A DNA stretch of 64,000 bases, taken from NCBI RefSeq assembly GCF_000016985.1, contig NC_009633.1, forward strand, positions 1,302,001 to 1,366,000, in the 5' to 3' direction. Shown in pieces: positions 8,968-18,400 of the stretch; position 1 is the first letter of the stretch, and each line of letters begins with the position of its first letter. This DNA comes from Alkaliphilus metalliredigens QYMF (GTDB taxonomy: Bacteria; Bacillota; Clostridia; Peptostreptococcales; Natronincolaceae). The position numbers were made by a program, and so were the translations under genes. The notes under the pieces were generated by a model, which was not told where the DNA came from, searched no databases, and saw only the letters and a list, made by a program, of their open reading frames with translations.

Positions 8968-9651
8968 ATGGAAAGACCCAGAGGTAATATAGGTGAGTAT
9001 GTTTATAAGATAATGGAAGAAAGAATTATTAGTGGTGAATGGAAACCAGGTACTAAAATTACACCAGAGACACAATTAGCCAAAGAACTTAATGTCAGCA
9101 GAATGTCTATAAGAGAAGCCATCGAAAGAATGGTGGCACTCAATTTAGTAATAAAAAAGCATGGAGAAGGAACATATGTTAATCAAGTTACTCCTTCGGT
9201 ATATTTCAATAGTCTAATTCCTATGATTACACTAGAAAGAGATAACTATTTAGATATATTAGAGTTTAGGTTAATTGTAGAGGTGGAAAGTGCAATGCTT
9301 TGTGCCCAACGCAGAGACCCAGATATCATTGTTCAGCTAGAAGAATGCTATGAAGAGATGCTTGGCTTTCAAGAACAACCTGAAAAATTTACGGTGGCAG
9401 ATATGAATTTTCATATGACCATTGCAGAAGGTACTGGTAATACTTTAATTATAAAAATAAACCAAGTGTTAAAGAGTCTGTTGGAATATCATCAAAAAGT
9501 GTTGTATGAACATTTAGGACCTACTGGAGGAATTAAAGAACATAAAGAAATATTAGAAGCCATACGTAGTGGAGATCAAGACTTGAGTGGCCTTTATATG
9601 AAACGGCATATTGAAAGGACAATTACTGATTTGAAAAAAATAAAGAGATAA
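8968..9651 (+). CDS. GntR-family regulator, FadR/FCD type (copy 1)
   Basis: This is a one-component regulator of 227 residues. The N-terminal winged helix (about 1-75) includes TQLAKELNVSRMSIREAIERM, and the C-terminal all-helical FCD domain has the metal/ligand histidine pattern (DMNFHMTIA, GGIKEHKEIL, MKRHIERT). FCD proteins bind small carboxylates or sugar acids. ATG 8968 was chosen over an upstream in-frame ATG at 8908, because AAGAGGTGGAGAA is directly before it and TATAAT at 8928-8933 lies upstream. It is clearly paralogous to the next gene. Confidence 0.9.
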   Translation: MERPRGNIGEYVYKIMEERIISGEWKPGTKITPETQLAKELNVSRMSIREAIERMVALNLVIKKHGEGTYVNQVTPSVYFNSLIPMITLERDNYLDILEFRLIVEVESAMLCAQRRDPDIIVQLEECYEEMLGFQEQPEKFTVADMNFHMTIAEGTGNTLIIKINQVLKSLLEYHQKVLYEHLGPTGGIKEHKEILEAIRSGDQDLSGLYMKRHIERTITDLKKIKR

Positions 9652-9690
9652 AAATCGGAACATGTCGGACAATGACATGTTCCGATTTTT
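9650..9690 (+). terminator. Strong terminator after the first GntR gene
   Basis: A perfect 17-bp stem (9650-9666 with 9674-9690), rich in A at the 5' side and T at the 3' side, so it may work in both directions. Confidence 0.85.
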
Positions 9691-9821
9691 ATGTAGAAAA
9701 TTATTTGTTTGAACTCTCTTGATATAGTGAAGAATATAGCTAATTGCAAAGGATTATAGGTGGATTTATTACGGGATAGAGGAGATGAAATGAAACGTTT
9801 GCAAAAATTCTCAAAATAGAC

Positions 9822-9872
9822 TTGACGAATAAAGTAGATGATATTATAATGAACTTGTAAGTCGTCTGACAA
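9822..9872 (+). promoter_or_regulatory. Sigma-A promoter and possible GntR operator
   Basis: TTGACG (9822-9827) and TATAAT (9845-9850) are 17 bp apart. Just downstream, TTGTAAGTCGTCTGACAA (9855-9872) is an imperfect palindrome of the kind used by FadR-type regulators, placed where it could block transcription. It precedes the second GntR gene, so autoregulation is plausible. Confidence 0.65.
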
Positions 9873-9894
9873 CTATGGCAGGAGTGATAATTGC

Positions 9895-10608
9895 ATGGAA
9901 GCTAGAAAAACTAACACCAGTGGAATCGTATATAAAACAATTGAAGAAAAAATATTAAATAGAGAATGGGTATCTGGATCAAAAATTAGCTCTGAAAATC
10001 AACTTTCGCTAGAGCTAGGGGTCAGTAGGATGTCTGTGAGAGAGGCTATTGAAAAGATGGTAGCTTTAAATATATTAACAAAAAAGCAAGGTGAGGGGAC
10101 CTTTGTCAATGACTTGTCGCCATCCATCTATTTGAATAGTTTAATTCCTATGATTCTACTAAACAAAGATAACTTGTTAGACGTGTTAGCGTTTAGAAAG
10201 GTCATTGAGGTAGATAGTGCGCGACTTTGTGCTGAAAGATGCGATGATGAAACCATTGTAAGTTTGGAAAAGTATTATCAAGTAATGTGTGACAATAAGA
10301 ACAAATCACCGAAGTTTACACATGCTGATTATCAGTTTCACATTGAGATTGCAAAGGGCACTAAAAACTCTCTAATTATTAAGGTGAATAGCGTATTGAC
10401 AGATATTTGGACTCATCAACAAAAAGAAATAAATGGCTACTTAGGCCCTCATGGTGGGGTAAATGAGCATGAGAAAATATTAAATGCCATTAAAGATAGA
10501 GATCCTGAACTAGCAGCTCTATTTATGAGAAGGCATATTGAAAGAACAATTAATGAAATACGTGCTATTAAAGAAGACAGAAAAGTGATTAATATTGATG
10601 TAAAGTAA
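9895..10608 (+). CDS. GntR-family regulator, FadR/FCD type (copy 2)
   Basis: The product has 237 residues and is paralogous to the previous gene along its whole length: both share SRMSVREAIEKMVALN-like helices, the phrase YLNSLIPMI/YFNSLIPMI, and GxxEHxKIL near the end. The helix-turn-helix is at about 30-60 and FCD at about 85-225. The start follows AGGAGTG. It directly precedes the tctBCA-type transporter genes and has its own promoter and a possible operator, so it probably regulates transporter and dehydratase genes in response to their substrate or product. Why two close copies are kept is not clear. Confidence 0.88.
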   Translation: MEARKTNTSGIVYKTIEEKILNREWVSGSKISSENQLSLELGVSRMSVREAIEKMVALNILTKKQGEGTFVNDLSPSIYLNSLIPMILLNKDNLLDVLAFRKVIEVDSARLCAERCDDETIVSLEKYYQVMCDNKNKSPKFTHADYQFHIEIAKGTKNSLIIKVNSVLTDIWTHQQKEINGYLGPHGGVNEHEKILNAIKDRDPELAALFMRRHIERTINEIRAIKEDRKVINIDVK

Positions 10609-10760
10609 GGTTTTCATTGTTGGGAAGAATGTTTTTAGAAAAAACAGGAGTATCATAAAGGAAAACCTTTTCAGAATACGGCTTAAAGCTAGAATTTTGC
10701 AATATATAAGTGTGCTGAAAAAGCAAATCTCAAACAAAGTTAGGATTCAACTATTGAAAG

Positions 10761-11243
10761 GTGGTGATTGTTATTTTAATCAATATCATTATGGGTGCAG
10801 TATGGATCATTTTTTCCATCGTAGCGTATACACAAATAGGTGGTTTGCCAGCTCAGTCTGCTTTATTTCCAAAAGTAATCGTGTATGGCATTGGCATTAC
10901 AGGCGTTTTAATAATTATCGATTCTCTAGTGAAAGTTAAAAAAGGTATTAAAACAGATGAATCCACTTTAACCAAAAGCGTACTTGTTTTCCAAATACTT
11001 ATTCCTGGTTCGCTCTTATTTATTACCTATAATCTGTTAACGGTATTTGGATTTTATGTTTCGGGATTCTTCTTAATAATGGCTGTGTTTTTTTATCAGA
11101 CATACCGAGCAAATAATACGAAGATGAACTTGAGACACTTTTTAAGAGGGTTGATCTTTGCAACTCTAAATATTGCCACAATGTATATTATCTTCACTGT
11201 ATTATTGGGACTACCCGTTCCCAGAGGTTCATTCTTTAATTAA
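10761..11243 (+). CDS. Tripartite tricarboxylate transporter small membrane subunit, TctB family
   Basis: The product has about 160 residues and four hydrophobic segments (about 3-25, 38-58, 75-110, 130-150), the size and layout of TctB, the small membrane subunit of TTT transporters. It is followed by the binding protein and the large subunit genes, the full set. The start is uncertain: GTG 10761 and GTG 10764 are in frame after GAAAGG. An overlapping frame at 10697-10939 has no family support. The transported substrate is unknown; the neighbours suggest a sugar acid rather than citrate. Confidence 0.82.
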   Translation: MVIVILINIIMGAVWIIFSIVAYTQIGGLPAQSALFPKVIVYGIGITGVLIIIDSLVKVKKGIKTDESTLTKSVLVFQILIPGSLLFITYNLLTVFGFYVSGFFLIMAVFFYQTYRANNTKMNLRHFLRGLIFATLNIATMYIIFTVLLGLPVPRGSFFN

Positions 11244-11391
11244 TGCATAACATCGTTTTAGTTTTTCTATTAAACAGCATATTCCCATAAGGGGGTGGCT
11301 TTGGTAGAAAATGCTAATAGAGTAAGGAAAGATGTTTTATTGTAATAGTGTGTGATGGTGCGTACTTAAATTAAAAGGGGGAAATGATGTC

Positions 11392-12399
11392 ATGAAAAGA
11401 AAAATTGGAATTTTATTAGTTGGTTTGGTATTTATGTTAGCGGCATTTGTGGGATGTACTTCTGAAACAAATCAAGAAGCCACTGGTGAAACTAACGGTG
11501 AAGTAGCAGCAGGTGTAGAGTATCCTACTAAAAACATTCAAATTATCGTGCCTTATAGTGCTGGTGGTGGTGGAGACACAGTTGCTAGAATTTTGTCAGA
11601 TGCCCTTAGTCAAGAGCTAGGAAGACAAATAAATGTTGTTAACAGAGAAGGTGCTGGTGGCGAAATTGGAATTGCTGAAATGGCTAGAAGTAATCCAGAT
11701 GGATACACACTTGGTGTATTCGGGTACCCAGATAACTTTGTATTAGAGCATACTAGAGACACTGATTTTACATTTGAAAGCTTTGAATATTTAGCAGCTT
11801 TCGATGATATGCCAATGGGTATTTTTGCTGGACCAGATAGTCCTTTCCAATCAACTGACGATCTTGTAGAATTTGGTACAGCCAATCCTGGAGCCTTAAC
11901 AATCGGTGAATCAGGAGCTTTAGGACTATTACATGTTCTTGCATTCTCAGACCATCTTGGAATTGAAACGGCTCCTGTTACTTTCTCAGGTGGTGGAGAA
12001 CTGATGAACTCACTATTAGGAAAGCATGTTGACTTAGTTTCTACATCTTCAATGAGTCATGATCCAATTACAGATGCTGGCGGTCACCCTATTGGGTTTG
12101 CAGCTGCTGAGAGAATGGCAATGTTCCCAGAGGTGCCAACATTTAAAGAATCGGGATATGACTTAGAAATGGGAGTTTCTCGTGTGATTGTTGCTCCAGC
12201 AGGATTACCAGAGGAAATCAAAGAAGTATTGACAGCTGCATTAGATAAAATTGGGAATGATCCTGAGCTGAAAGCAAGATTTGAAACTGCTGCACTACCA
12301 TATAGATACTTAGGATCTGAAGACGTAAGTGAGTTTTTAACTCGATCAAATAACACATTAAAACCAGTGATCGAAAGAAATATTGAACGATTTAAATAA
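11392..12399 (+). CDS. TctC/Bug-family extracellular solute-binding lipoprotein
   Basis: The product has 335 residues. A lipoprotein signal ends at Cys22 (AAFVGC). The Bug fold follows with its typical start, YPTKNIQIIVPYSAGGGGDT, and later motifs such as PDGYTLGVFG and EVPTFKESGYD. It would capture the substrate outside the cell for TctA and TctB. The spacing to TctA is large (178 nt) and holds a hairpin, a layout often seen when the binding protein is made in excess. The start follows AGGGGGAAATG. Confidence 0.92.
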   Translation: MKRKIGILLVGLVFMLAAFVGCTSETNQEATGETNGEVAAGVEYPTKNIQIIVPYSAGGGGDTVARILSDALSQELGRQINVVNREGAGGEIGIAEMARSNPDGYTLGVFGYPDNFVLEHTRDTDFTFESFEYLAAFDDMPMGIFAGPDSPFQSTDDLVEFGTANPGALTIGESGALGLLHVLAFSDHLGIETAPVTFSGGGELMNSLLGKHVDLVSTSSMSHDPITDAGGHPIGFAAAERMAMFPEVPTFKESGYDLEMGVSRVIVAPAGLPEEIKEVLTAALDKIGNDPELKARFETAALPYRYLGSEDVSEFLTRSNNTLKPVIERNIERFK

Positions 12400-12423
12400 G
12401 ATAGTAAATTAAGTACTTCTATT

Positions 12424-12453
12424 GTCGAGAGAAAGTGGATGCTTTCTTTCGAC
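12424..12453 (+). other. Hairpin between tctC and tctA
   Basis: GTCGAGAGAAAG pairs with CTTTCTTTCGAC around 6 nt. No T run follows, so a role in mRNA 3'-end stability or partial termination is more likely than full termination. A lone ATACGAAA copy, the half-site of the eda operator, lies just downstream in this gap. Confidence 0.5.
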
Positions 12454-12577
12454 TATATTATATATGAGGTCTAAAACGAAATACGAAAACCCTGATTGGC
12501 CATAGAGCCCAGAGGCCAAGGGTCACAGATGGATTATGTTTTCTTTATACTATGTTATGATTTAGGAGGTTTTAGAA

Positions 12578-14062
12578 ATGGACTCGTTTCAAATATTTAT
12601 GAGTATACTTTCTCCAAGTGTATTATTTGTCATATTTAGTGGTGTAATGATAGGAATCATCGTTGGAGCTATCCCTGGATTGAATGGGGCCATTGGGATT
12701 TCATTATTGCTACCCATCACATTTACCTTAGAGCCACAAATTGGTCTCCTCTTATTAGGGGGTATTTACATGGGCGGGATGTATGGAGGATCGATAACAG
12801 CAATTCTATTGAATGTACCTGGGGATGTTGTTGCTGCACCAGCAGCGATGGAAGGTTATCCATTAACGCAACAAGGTCGATCTAAAGAAGCATTATACTA
12901 TTCAATCTTCTCAAGTATGTTTGGTGGTTTCATAGGCGTTCTTATTCTTATTTTCTTTACACCTCCATTGGCCAGTTTCGCCCTGAAATTTGGTCCTGCT
13001 GAAATGTTTTTTATTTCTCTTAGTGGGTTAGTTGTTGTAGGTGCATTAGCAGGCAGCATTTATAAATCTCTTTTTGCCGTATTATTTGGACTGTTTATTA
13101 GTACAGTTGGCGTAGATATGATTACAGCCTCACAACGATTTACAATGGGTAATATAAACTTGAGGTCTGGTATATCAGTGGTCCCTGTTGTTTTAGGATT
13201 ATTTTGCTTAGCTGAAATGTTTCTTAATATCGGTAAAAAAGCAACTGAGGTTGTTGAGTATAAGGATCAAGACATAAACAAAATGACCGTAATTAAAGAT
13301 ATTGTGAGACAAAAATCTCTCGTTATTAAATCTTCTCTGATTGGGACTTTCGTAGGGCTATTGCCTGGTGTGGGCACAACCCTTGCGGTTTTCTTATCCT
13401 ATGGTGAGGCAAAAAGAGTTTCAAAGAATCCAGAGTTATTCGAAAAAGGTAATGTAGAAGGAATTATAGCAGCTGAGGCCGCCAACAATGCAACTGTTGG
13501 AAGCTCACTGGTACCATTGTTGGCACTTGGGGTACCTGGAAGTCCAACGTCTGCCATCATTGCGGGGGCGTTGATTATCCATGGAGTTATACTAGGACCT
13601 AGTTTGTTTGTGCAAAGACCTGATATTGCCTATACATTTATTTTTGGAATGCTCCTTACAGTAGTTGCCATGACCCTCATTGGAGCTTTCGGAATAAAAT
13701 ATTTTTCCTATATATTAAAGATTAAAATGGAATATATTGTTCCAACTGTATTAGTATTTACAATTTTTGGTGCCTATAGTTTGAGAAATAATGTGTTTGA
13801 TGTATTGATAGCCATTATTTTAGGAGTCATTGGTGCCATTTTCAAGAAAACAGGAGTACCACTGGCGCCAATTATTATTGGTGTTGTGCTGGGTGGTCTG
13901 ATTGAGACAAATCTCATGCGTTCCATGACCATTGCCAATGCACGTCAAGTGTCACTAGTAAGATATATGTTAACAAATCCATTGGCTATTGTTTTGTTAG
14001 TAATGGTATGTGCTATCTTTTATGTAGTTATAAAAATGCGTGCTACGACTAAGACACAATAA
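12578..14062 (+). CDS. Tripartite tricarboxylate transporter large permease, TctA family
   Basis: The product has 494 residues and about 11-12 membrane segments. It is the ion-coupled permease of the TTT system. TctA signatures include GAIPGLNGAIGISLLLP near the start, GGIYMGGMYGGSITAILLNVPGD, and the second-half repeat LLPGVGTTLAVFLSYGEAKR with ALGVPGSPTSAIIAGALIIHG. Length is normal. The start follows TAGGAGG. It works with the TctC and TctB products encoded just upstream and probably feeds the dehydratase encoded next. Confidence 0.94.
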   Translation: MDSFQIFMSILSPSVLFVIFSGVMIGIIVGAIPGLNGAIGISLLLPITFTLEPQIGLLLLGGIYMGGMYGGSITAILLNVPGDVVAAPAAMEGYPLTQQGRSKEALYYSIFSSMFGGFIGVLILIFFTPPLASFALKFGPAEMFFISLSGLVVVGALAGSIYKSLFAVLFGLFISTVGVDMITASQRFTMGNINLRSGISVVPVVLGLFCLAEMFLNIGKKATEVVEYKDQDINKMTVIKDIVRQKSLVIKSSLIGTFVGLLPGVGTTLAVFLSYGEAKRVSKNPELFEKGNVEGIIAAEAANNATVGSSLVPLLALGVPGSPTSAIIAGALIIHGVILGPSLFVQRPDIAYTFIFGMLLTVVAMTLIGAFGIKYFSYILKIKMEYIVPTVLVFTIFGAYSLRNNVFDVLIAIILGVIGAIFKKTGVPLAPIIIGVVLGGLIETNLMRSMTIANARQVSLVRYMLTNPLAIVLLVMVCAIFYVVIKMRATTKTQ

Positions 14063-14191
14063 AACGAACTACTTTGTTTCTATTAATGATTATATTTCTA
14101 CAGTTAGCTTTGTGTATTTCCAATGCATGAAAATTAGGAATTAAATTTGACTATATTTTTACTCGAAAATGAAAGTTCAGGAGGGACATAG

Positions 14192-15910
14192 ATGTTAAGA
14201 AGTCAAGAAGTTAGAAATAAAGCACCAGAAATGGACTCTCTGAAAATGGGAATGGGGTGGAAGGTAGAAGAACTATCTAAGCCTCAAATTATCATAGAAA
14301 GCACATTTGGACATAGTCATCCTGGTAGTGCCCACTTAGATGTGTTAGTAGAAGAAGCGTATCAAGGGGTCATCGCCAAGGGCGGAAAGCCTGCTAAGTT
14401 TTTTGCTACAGATATTTGTGATGGGCAAGCACAGGGACATGATGGCATGGACTATTCCTTGGCATCAAGAGAATTTATTGCCAGTATGATAGAAATACAA
14501 ATTGGCGCTACGGGCTACGATGCAGGGGTATTTATTGCCAGCTGTGACAAAGGAATGCCTGCCCATCTACAGGCCATCGCAAGAATGGATATTCCATCGG
14601 TAGTGCTCACAGGGGGCAGCATGAAAGCAGGACCCAATATGCTGACATTAGAACAAATTGGGACCTACAGTGCAAAATATGAGAGAAAAGAAATTACAGA
14701 GGCTGAATTTACTCACTTTAAGCATAATGCATGTCCTTCTTGTGGTGCATGTTCCTTTATGGGAACCGCAGCCACCATGCAGGTCATGGCAGAAGCCTTA
14801 GGGTTGGCCTTACCGGGCACGGCCTTTATGCCTGCAACGGCAGAAGAGCTAAAGGTGTTGGCTAAAAAGGTTGGAGAGCATGCCATGAAGCTTGTAGAGC
14901 TAGATTTAAGGCCTTCTCAAATATTGACGAGAAAAGCCTTTGAAAATGCAATTATGGTCCATGCTGCAATTGCCGGTTCTTCAAATTCTTTACTGCATAT
15001 TCCTACCATTGCCCATGAGTTGGGAATTGAGATATTACCTGAATTGTTTGATGAAATACACAGAAAAGTGCCCTATATCTTAAACATTAGGCCAAGTGGT
15101 TTTTATCCTGGGGAGTACTTCTGGTATGCCGGTGGCGTTCCGGGGGTAATGGAGGAAATTAAAGATTTTTTACACTTAGATGTGTTAACAGTAACAGGAA
15201 AAACCTTGGGTGAAAATCTAGAAGAACTAAAGAGAAGTGATTACTATGATGTATGCTACAAACATTTAGAAGAGAAGGGTATAAAAAAGGAAGACATTCT
15301 AAAAACAGTCAAGGATCCCATTCAAGAACAGGGAGCCATAGGAATTCTAAAGGGAAACCTAGCACCAGAAGGCGCTGTGGTGAAACACGCAGCCATTGCA
15401 AAAGAAATGCTGCAGGCCACATTACGTGCGAGACCCTTTGATAGTGAAGAAGAGGCCTTAAAGGCAATTTTAACGAAGGAAATTAAACCTGGTGATGGGG
15501 TGTTTATCCGATACGAGGGGCCTAAGGGCACAGGGATGCCAGAGATGTTTTACACAACCGAGGCCATTGCTTCAGACCCAGAATTGATTTCTACCACTGC
15601 ATTGATTACAGATGGTAGATTTTCAGGAGCCACAAGAGGGCCAGCCATTGGTCATGTTTCTCCGGAAGCCAGTGAAGGTGGTCCCATTGCTCTGGTAGAA
15701 GAAGGGGACTTGATTAAGCTAGACATTCCCAATAGAAGCCTTGACATTATTGGTGTAAAGGGGCAAGAAAAATCTGTAGAAGAAATGGAGCGGATTTTAG
15801 TACAGAGAAAAACCAAATGGGTAAAACCAAAACCCAAATATACAAAGGGTGCCTTAGGTATCTATACTAAATTAGCTGTATCCCCTATGAAGGGAGGATA
15901 TATGGAGTAA
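14192..15910 (+). CDS. IlvD/EDD-family dehydratase, probably acting on a sugar acid
   Basis: The product has 572 residues in the family of dihydroxy-acid, 6-phosphogluconate and aldonic acid dehydratases, which remove water with an Fe-S cluster. Cysteines typical of the family occur in TDICDGQAQGHDGM (about residue 75), ASCDKGMPA (about 117) and CPSCGACSFMG (about 180-187), and the C-terminal part has DGRFSGATRGPAIGHVSPEA. No branched-chain amino acid genes are near. The TTT transporter, KDG kinase and KDPG aldolase of the locus point to an aldonate or related acid as substrate. The exact substrate is inferred only. The start follows CAGGAGGG. Confidence 0.85.
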   Translation: MLRSQEVRNKAPEMDSLKMGMGWKVEELSKPQIIIESTFGHSHPGSAHLDVLVEEAYQGVIAKGGKPAKFFATDICDGQAQGHDGMDYSLASREFIASMIEIQIGATGYDAGVFIASCDKGMPAHLQAIARMDIPSVVLTGGSMKAGPNMLTLEQIGTYSAKYERKEITEAEFTHFKHNACPSCGACSFMGTAATMQVMAEALGLALPGTAFMPATAEELKVLAKKVGEHAMKLVELDLRPSQILTRKAFENAIMVHAAIAGSSNSLLHIPTIAHELGIEILPELFDEIHRKVPYILNIRPSGFYPGEYFWYAGGVPGVMEEIKDFLHLDVLTVTGKTLGENLEELKRSDYYDVCYKHLEEKGIKKEDILKTVKDPIQEQGAIGILKGNLAPEGAVVKHAAIAKEMLQATLRARPFDSEEEALKAILTKEIKPGDGVFIRYEGPKGTGMPEMFYTTEAIASDPELISTTALITDGRFSGATRGPAIGHVSPEASEGGPIALVEEGDLIKLDIPNRSLDIIGVKGQEKSVEEMERILVQRKTKWVKPKPKYTKGALGIYTKLAVSPMKGGYME

Positions 15911-16292
15911 AAGTAGTCCATTCTTTTGAATGGGCTATTACTTTAAGTAAAGACGAGACTGGGAATTATTTATGTGTTTTATGAACATATCCTACATTTC
16001 TGCATAAGAATGGAGGATTAATAAAAAACTATAATGAGCAAAATGAGAAGGTTTTGTATTGAAAACCTTCTCATTTTGATTAATTAGCTCACACAAATTC
16101 AAATGTATGATTATACAAAATAAATGTATTTTTTCTATTTACATTTCGTATAATTTCCTATATAATAAAAATTAAAATTTTCATACAATTATTAAATTTC
16201 GGATTCCCTCGAATATTTCTTATGAAATCATAAAAAACATTCGAGTGTTAATGAACTTTAATGATAGATTTAAAAAAAATGGAGGAGATAAA
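15911..16292 (+). promoter_or_regulatory. Intergenic region with two hairpins and the promoter of the GS-like gene
   Basis: 15914-15937 holds a 10-bp stem (TAGTCCATTC with GAATGGGCTA). 16040-16077 holds a perfect 16-bp A/T-ended stem that could terminate both ways. TTTACA (16138-16143) and TATAAT (16161-16166), 17 bp apart, form a likely promoter. TTTCGTAT in the spacer repeats the half-site of the eda operator, and a diverged opposite arm (TTATACAAAAT) lies about 25 bp upstream. Confidence 0.6.
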
Positions 16293-18242
16293 ATGAATCA
16301 AACAATTGAAGAATTATTATCCAAAGAAGTATTATATACTTTGCCTGTTTGGACCCATGAAAAAGAAACACTGATTAAGCTGTTAAAAGCATATCCTTTT
16401 ATTCAATTTGCGTCACTTGTGGCAGTAGATTTAGGGGGAAATGATACTGATGAAAAAATTCCAATTTCATTATTTATTGATGAAATGGATGAGTTTTTAA
16501 CCAATGGGGTTCAGACTGATGGTTCTAGCGTTGTGCTTCATGGAATCGCCACATTGAACAACGCCAAAGTAGACATGGTTCCTGATCTTTTCGTGAACTG
16601 GTTTATTGATTACAATTACGACCATATTCATGAAGAAACTGGTCTTCCAATAGGGACATTACGGATTCCAGCTTTTCTAGTGCATGATGACAAAAGAGTC
16701 GATTCTCGCTCTGTCTTAAATCGGACTGAAGAGTACTTTGATGCAAAGATAAAATCATTATTCAAGAAATATCCAAGCTTAGTGCAGGAGTTTAATATTG
16801 ATTCAGCTGAGGAAATAGAAGAAGTGAAGCTTACTTCTGCAACGGAATTAGAGTTTTGGGTAAAAACACCAGAGGATCCTGCCGATGAAGAAAAACTTTC
16901 TACTTCACAAATGTTGAAAGAACAGTATTGGAAGCGAACCAAGGGTAATGTTAGAACTGCCTTAGAAGAATCTCTTATGATTCTTGAGAAATATGGTTTT
17001 GAGCCGGAGATGGGACACAAAGAGGTTGGTGGTGTCACAGCAACGATAGGCGTATCTGGTAAACTAAATCATGTTATGGAGCAACTCGAAATTGATTGGA
17101 AATATAGTACGGCCCTACAGTGTGCTGATAATGAGTTGTTTATTAGAGAACTAGTAGAGGAAACATTTGAGAGATATGGACTGGAAGTTACCTTCATGGC
17201 AAAACCAATTGAAGGAGTAGCAGGAAGTGGAAAGCATGTGCACATCAGTGTGACACTAAAGCTGAAAAACGGAAAATATGTCAACTTATTTTCTCCACAG
17301 GATATGAAGAAAGATTATATTAGCGCACCAGGCTGGGGTGCATTAATGGGATTACTAAGAAATTATGAAGTGATTAACCCATTTGTGACTGCTACCAATG
17401 ATGCATTCAATCGCTTAAAGCCAGGTTTTGAAGCACCGGTATGTATCGTAGGATCTGTAGGACATACGACTGAAGTACCTTCGCGAAATCGCACGGTTTT
17501 AGTGGGGCTTGTAAGAGATACTAATAATCCATTAGCCACTCGATTTGAGTTAAGAGCACCGAACCCAACTACGAATACTTACCTTACTTTAGGGGCCATT
17601 TATCAAACAATGATGGACGGAATGACGAGTTCAGCAGCAACGGGAATGACCAGTAAAGAGTTAGAAAAAGAGTTCTCTAAAGATGCAGGTGAAGAGAAAT
17701 TCTATTTAGATAAAGAACGGGCATATAGAAGTGAAGAAGATGTGTTTGAAGATTATACAGAAGAAGAAAGAACGCGGTTATTCAGCGCACCACCGGCTAC
17801 TGTATGGGAGAATCTGAAAGGATTCACCAACTATCCTGAAAGAAAAGCAATATTGCTTGAAGGAGATGTTTTTAGTGAAGCTATCGTAGATGCCTATCGA
17901 TTAGCCACATTATCACAGTGGGTAACTGAATTGATGGGACGAATTATTCCAAATAATATGGATGTTGTGAGAAACAGCAGAAAACGACATCAAGTAGAAA
18001 ATGCTACAGACTTAGATGTGGTCAACTGGGAAAAAATAAATTCATTAAGAAATTATCTCATGAAGGATAGTATGGAAACGAAGTCCTTATTTACAAGGAT
18101 TAGAGAAGCGGTAGAGGTTGAAAATTACGATAATGTATCAGAGTTACAGATTGAAATGGCAGAGAAGAGTGCTCATTTAAAGCAGCTTTACTATGCTTAT
18201 CGTAGAAATCTGTTAGAAGAACTAAACGACACATCAATATAA
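16293..18242 (+). CDS. Large glutamine synthetase-like protein
   Basis: The product has 649 residues with the glutamine synthetase catalytic fold. It shows an N-terminal DGSS loop, EVGGVTATIG, the HVHIS loop (GVAGSGKHVHIS), SRNRTVLVG and RFELRAPNPTTNTYLTLGA. It is about 200 residues longer than GlnA (51671 in this window); the extra length is an insertion around residues 130-250 and a helical C-terminal tail. I chose ATG 16293 because GGAGGAGATAAA precedes it. The active-site pattern suggests ATP-dependent ligation, but the substrate is uncertain; a true GlnA is present elsewhere. Placement beside sugar-acid genes may be chance. Confidence 0.75.
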   Translation: MNQTIEELLSKEVLYTLPVWTHEKETLIKLLKAYPFIQFASLVAVDLGGNDTDEKIPISLFIDEMDEFLTNGVQTDGSSVVLHGIATLNNAKVDMVPDLFVNWFIDYNYDHIHEETGLPIGTLRIPAFLVHDDKRVDSRSVLNRTEEYFDAKIKSLFKKYPSLVQEFNIDSAEEIEEVKLTSATELEFWVKTPEDPADEEKLSTSQMLKEQYWKRTKGNVRTALEESLMILEKYGFEPEMGHKEVGGVTATIGVSGKLNHVMEQLEIDWKYSTALQCADNELFIRELVEETFERYGLEVTFMAKPIEGVAGSGKHVHISVTLKLKNGKYVNLFSPQDMKKDYISAPGWGALMGLLRNYEVINPFVTATNDAFNRLKPGFEAPVCIVGSVGHTTEVPSRNRTVLVGLVRDTNNPLATRFELRAPNPTTNTYLTLGAIYQTMMDGMTSSAATGMTSKELEKEFSKDAGEEKFYLDKERAYRSEEDVFEDYTEEERTRLFSAPPATVWENLKGFTNYPERKAILLEGDVFSEAIVDAYRLATLSQWVTELMGRIIPNNMDVVRNSRKRHQVENATDLDVVNWEKINSLRNYLMKDSMETKSLFTRIREAVEVENYDNVSELQIEMAEKSAHLKQLYYAYRRNLLEELNDTSI

Positions 18243-18276
18243 AATAAAGGGCGACCCTTGGTTGCCCTTTATTTTT
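18242..18276 (+). terminator. Terminator after the GS-like gene
   Basis: AAATAAAGGGCGAC pairs with GTTGCCCTTTATTT (one G-U) around CCTTG and is followed by T residues. Confidence 0.85.
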
Positions 18277-18400
18277 AATGATTTAAAGGTAAATCGTGCT
18301 ATTTATCGAATGAGTAAATATAAGCATTGTTTTATAATGGTTATTTAGGGTATAAGTGAAATAATAGTCAAAAATAATTTATTATGTAGGAGTGATGGGG

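Noticed and set aside
10697-10939. 80-residue frame overlapping the tctB start
   Set aside because: It is out of frame with the TctB product, its sequence is not protein-like and it has no ribosome site.
11285-11345. Leader peptide between tctB and tctC
   Set aside because: A 14-codon TTG frame after AGGGGGTGG has no further support and ends at once.
15253-15441. Small frame within the dehydratase gene
   Set aside because: It is a shadow of the well-supported IlvD/EDD coding sequence.
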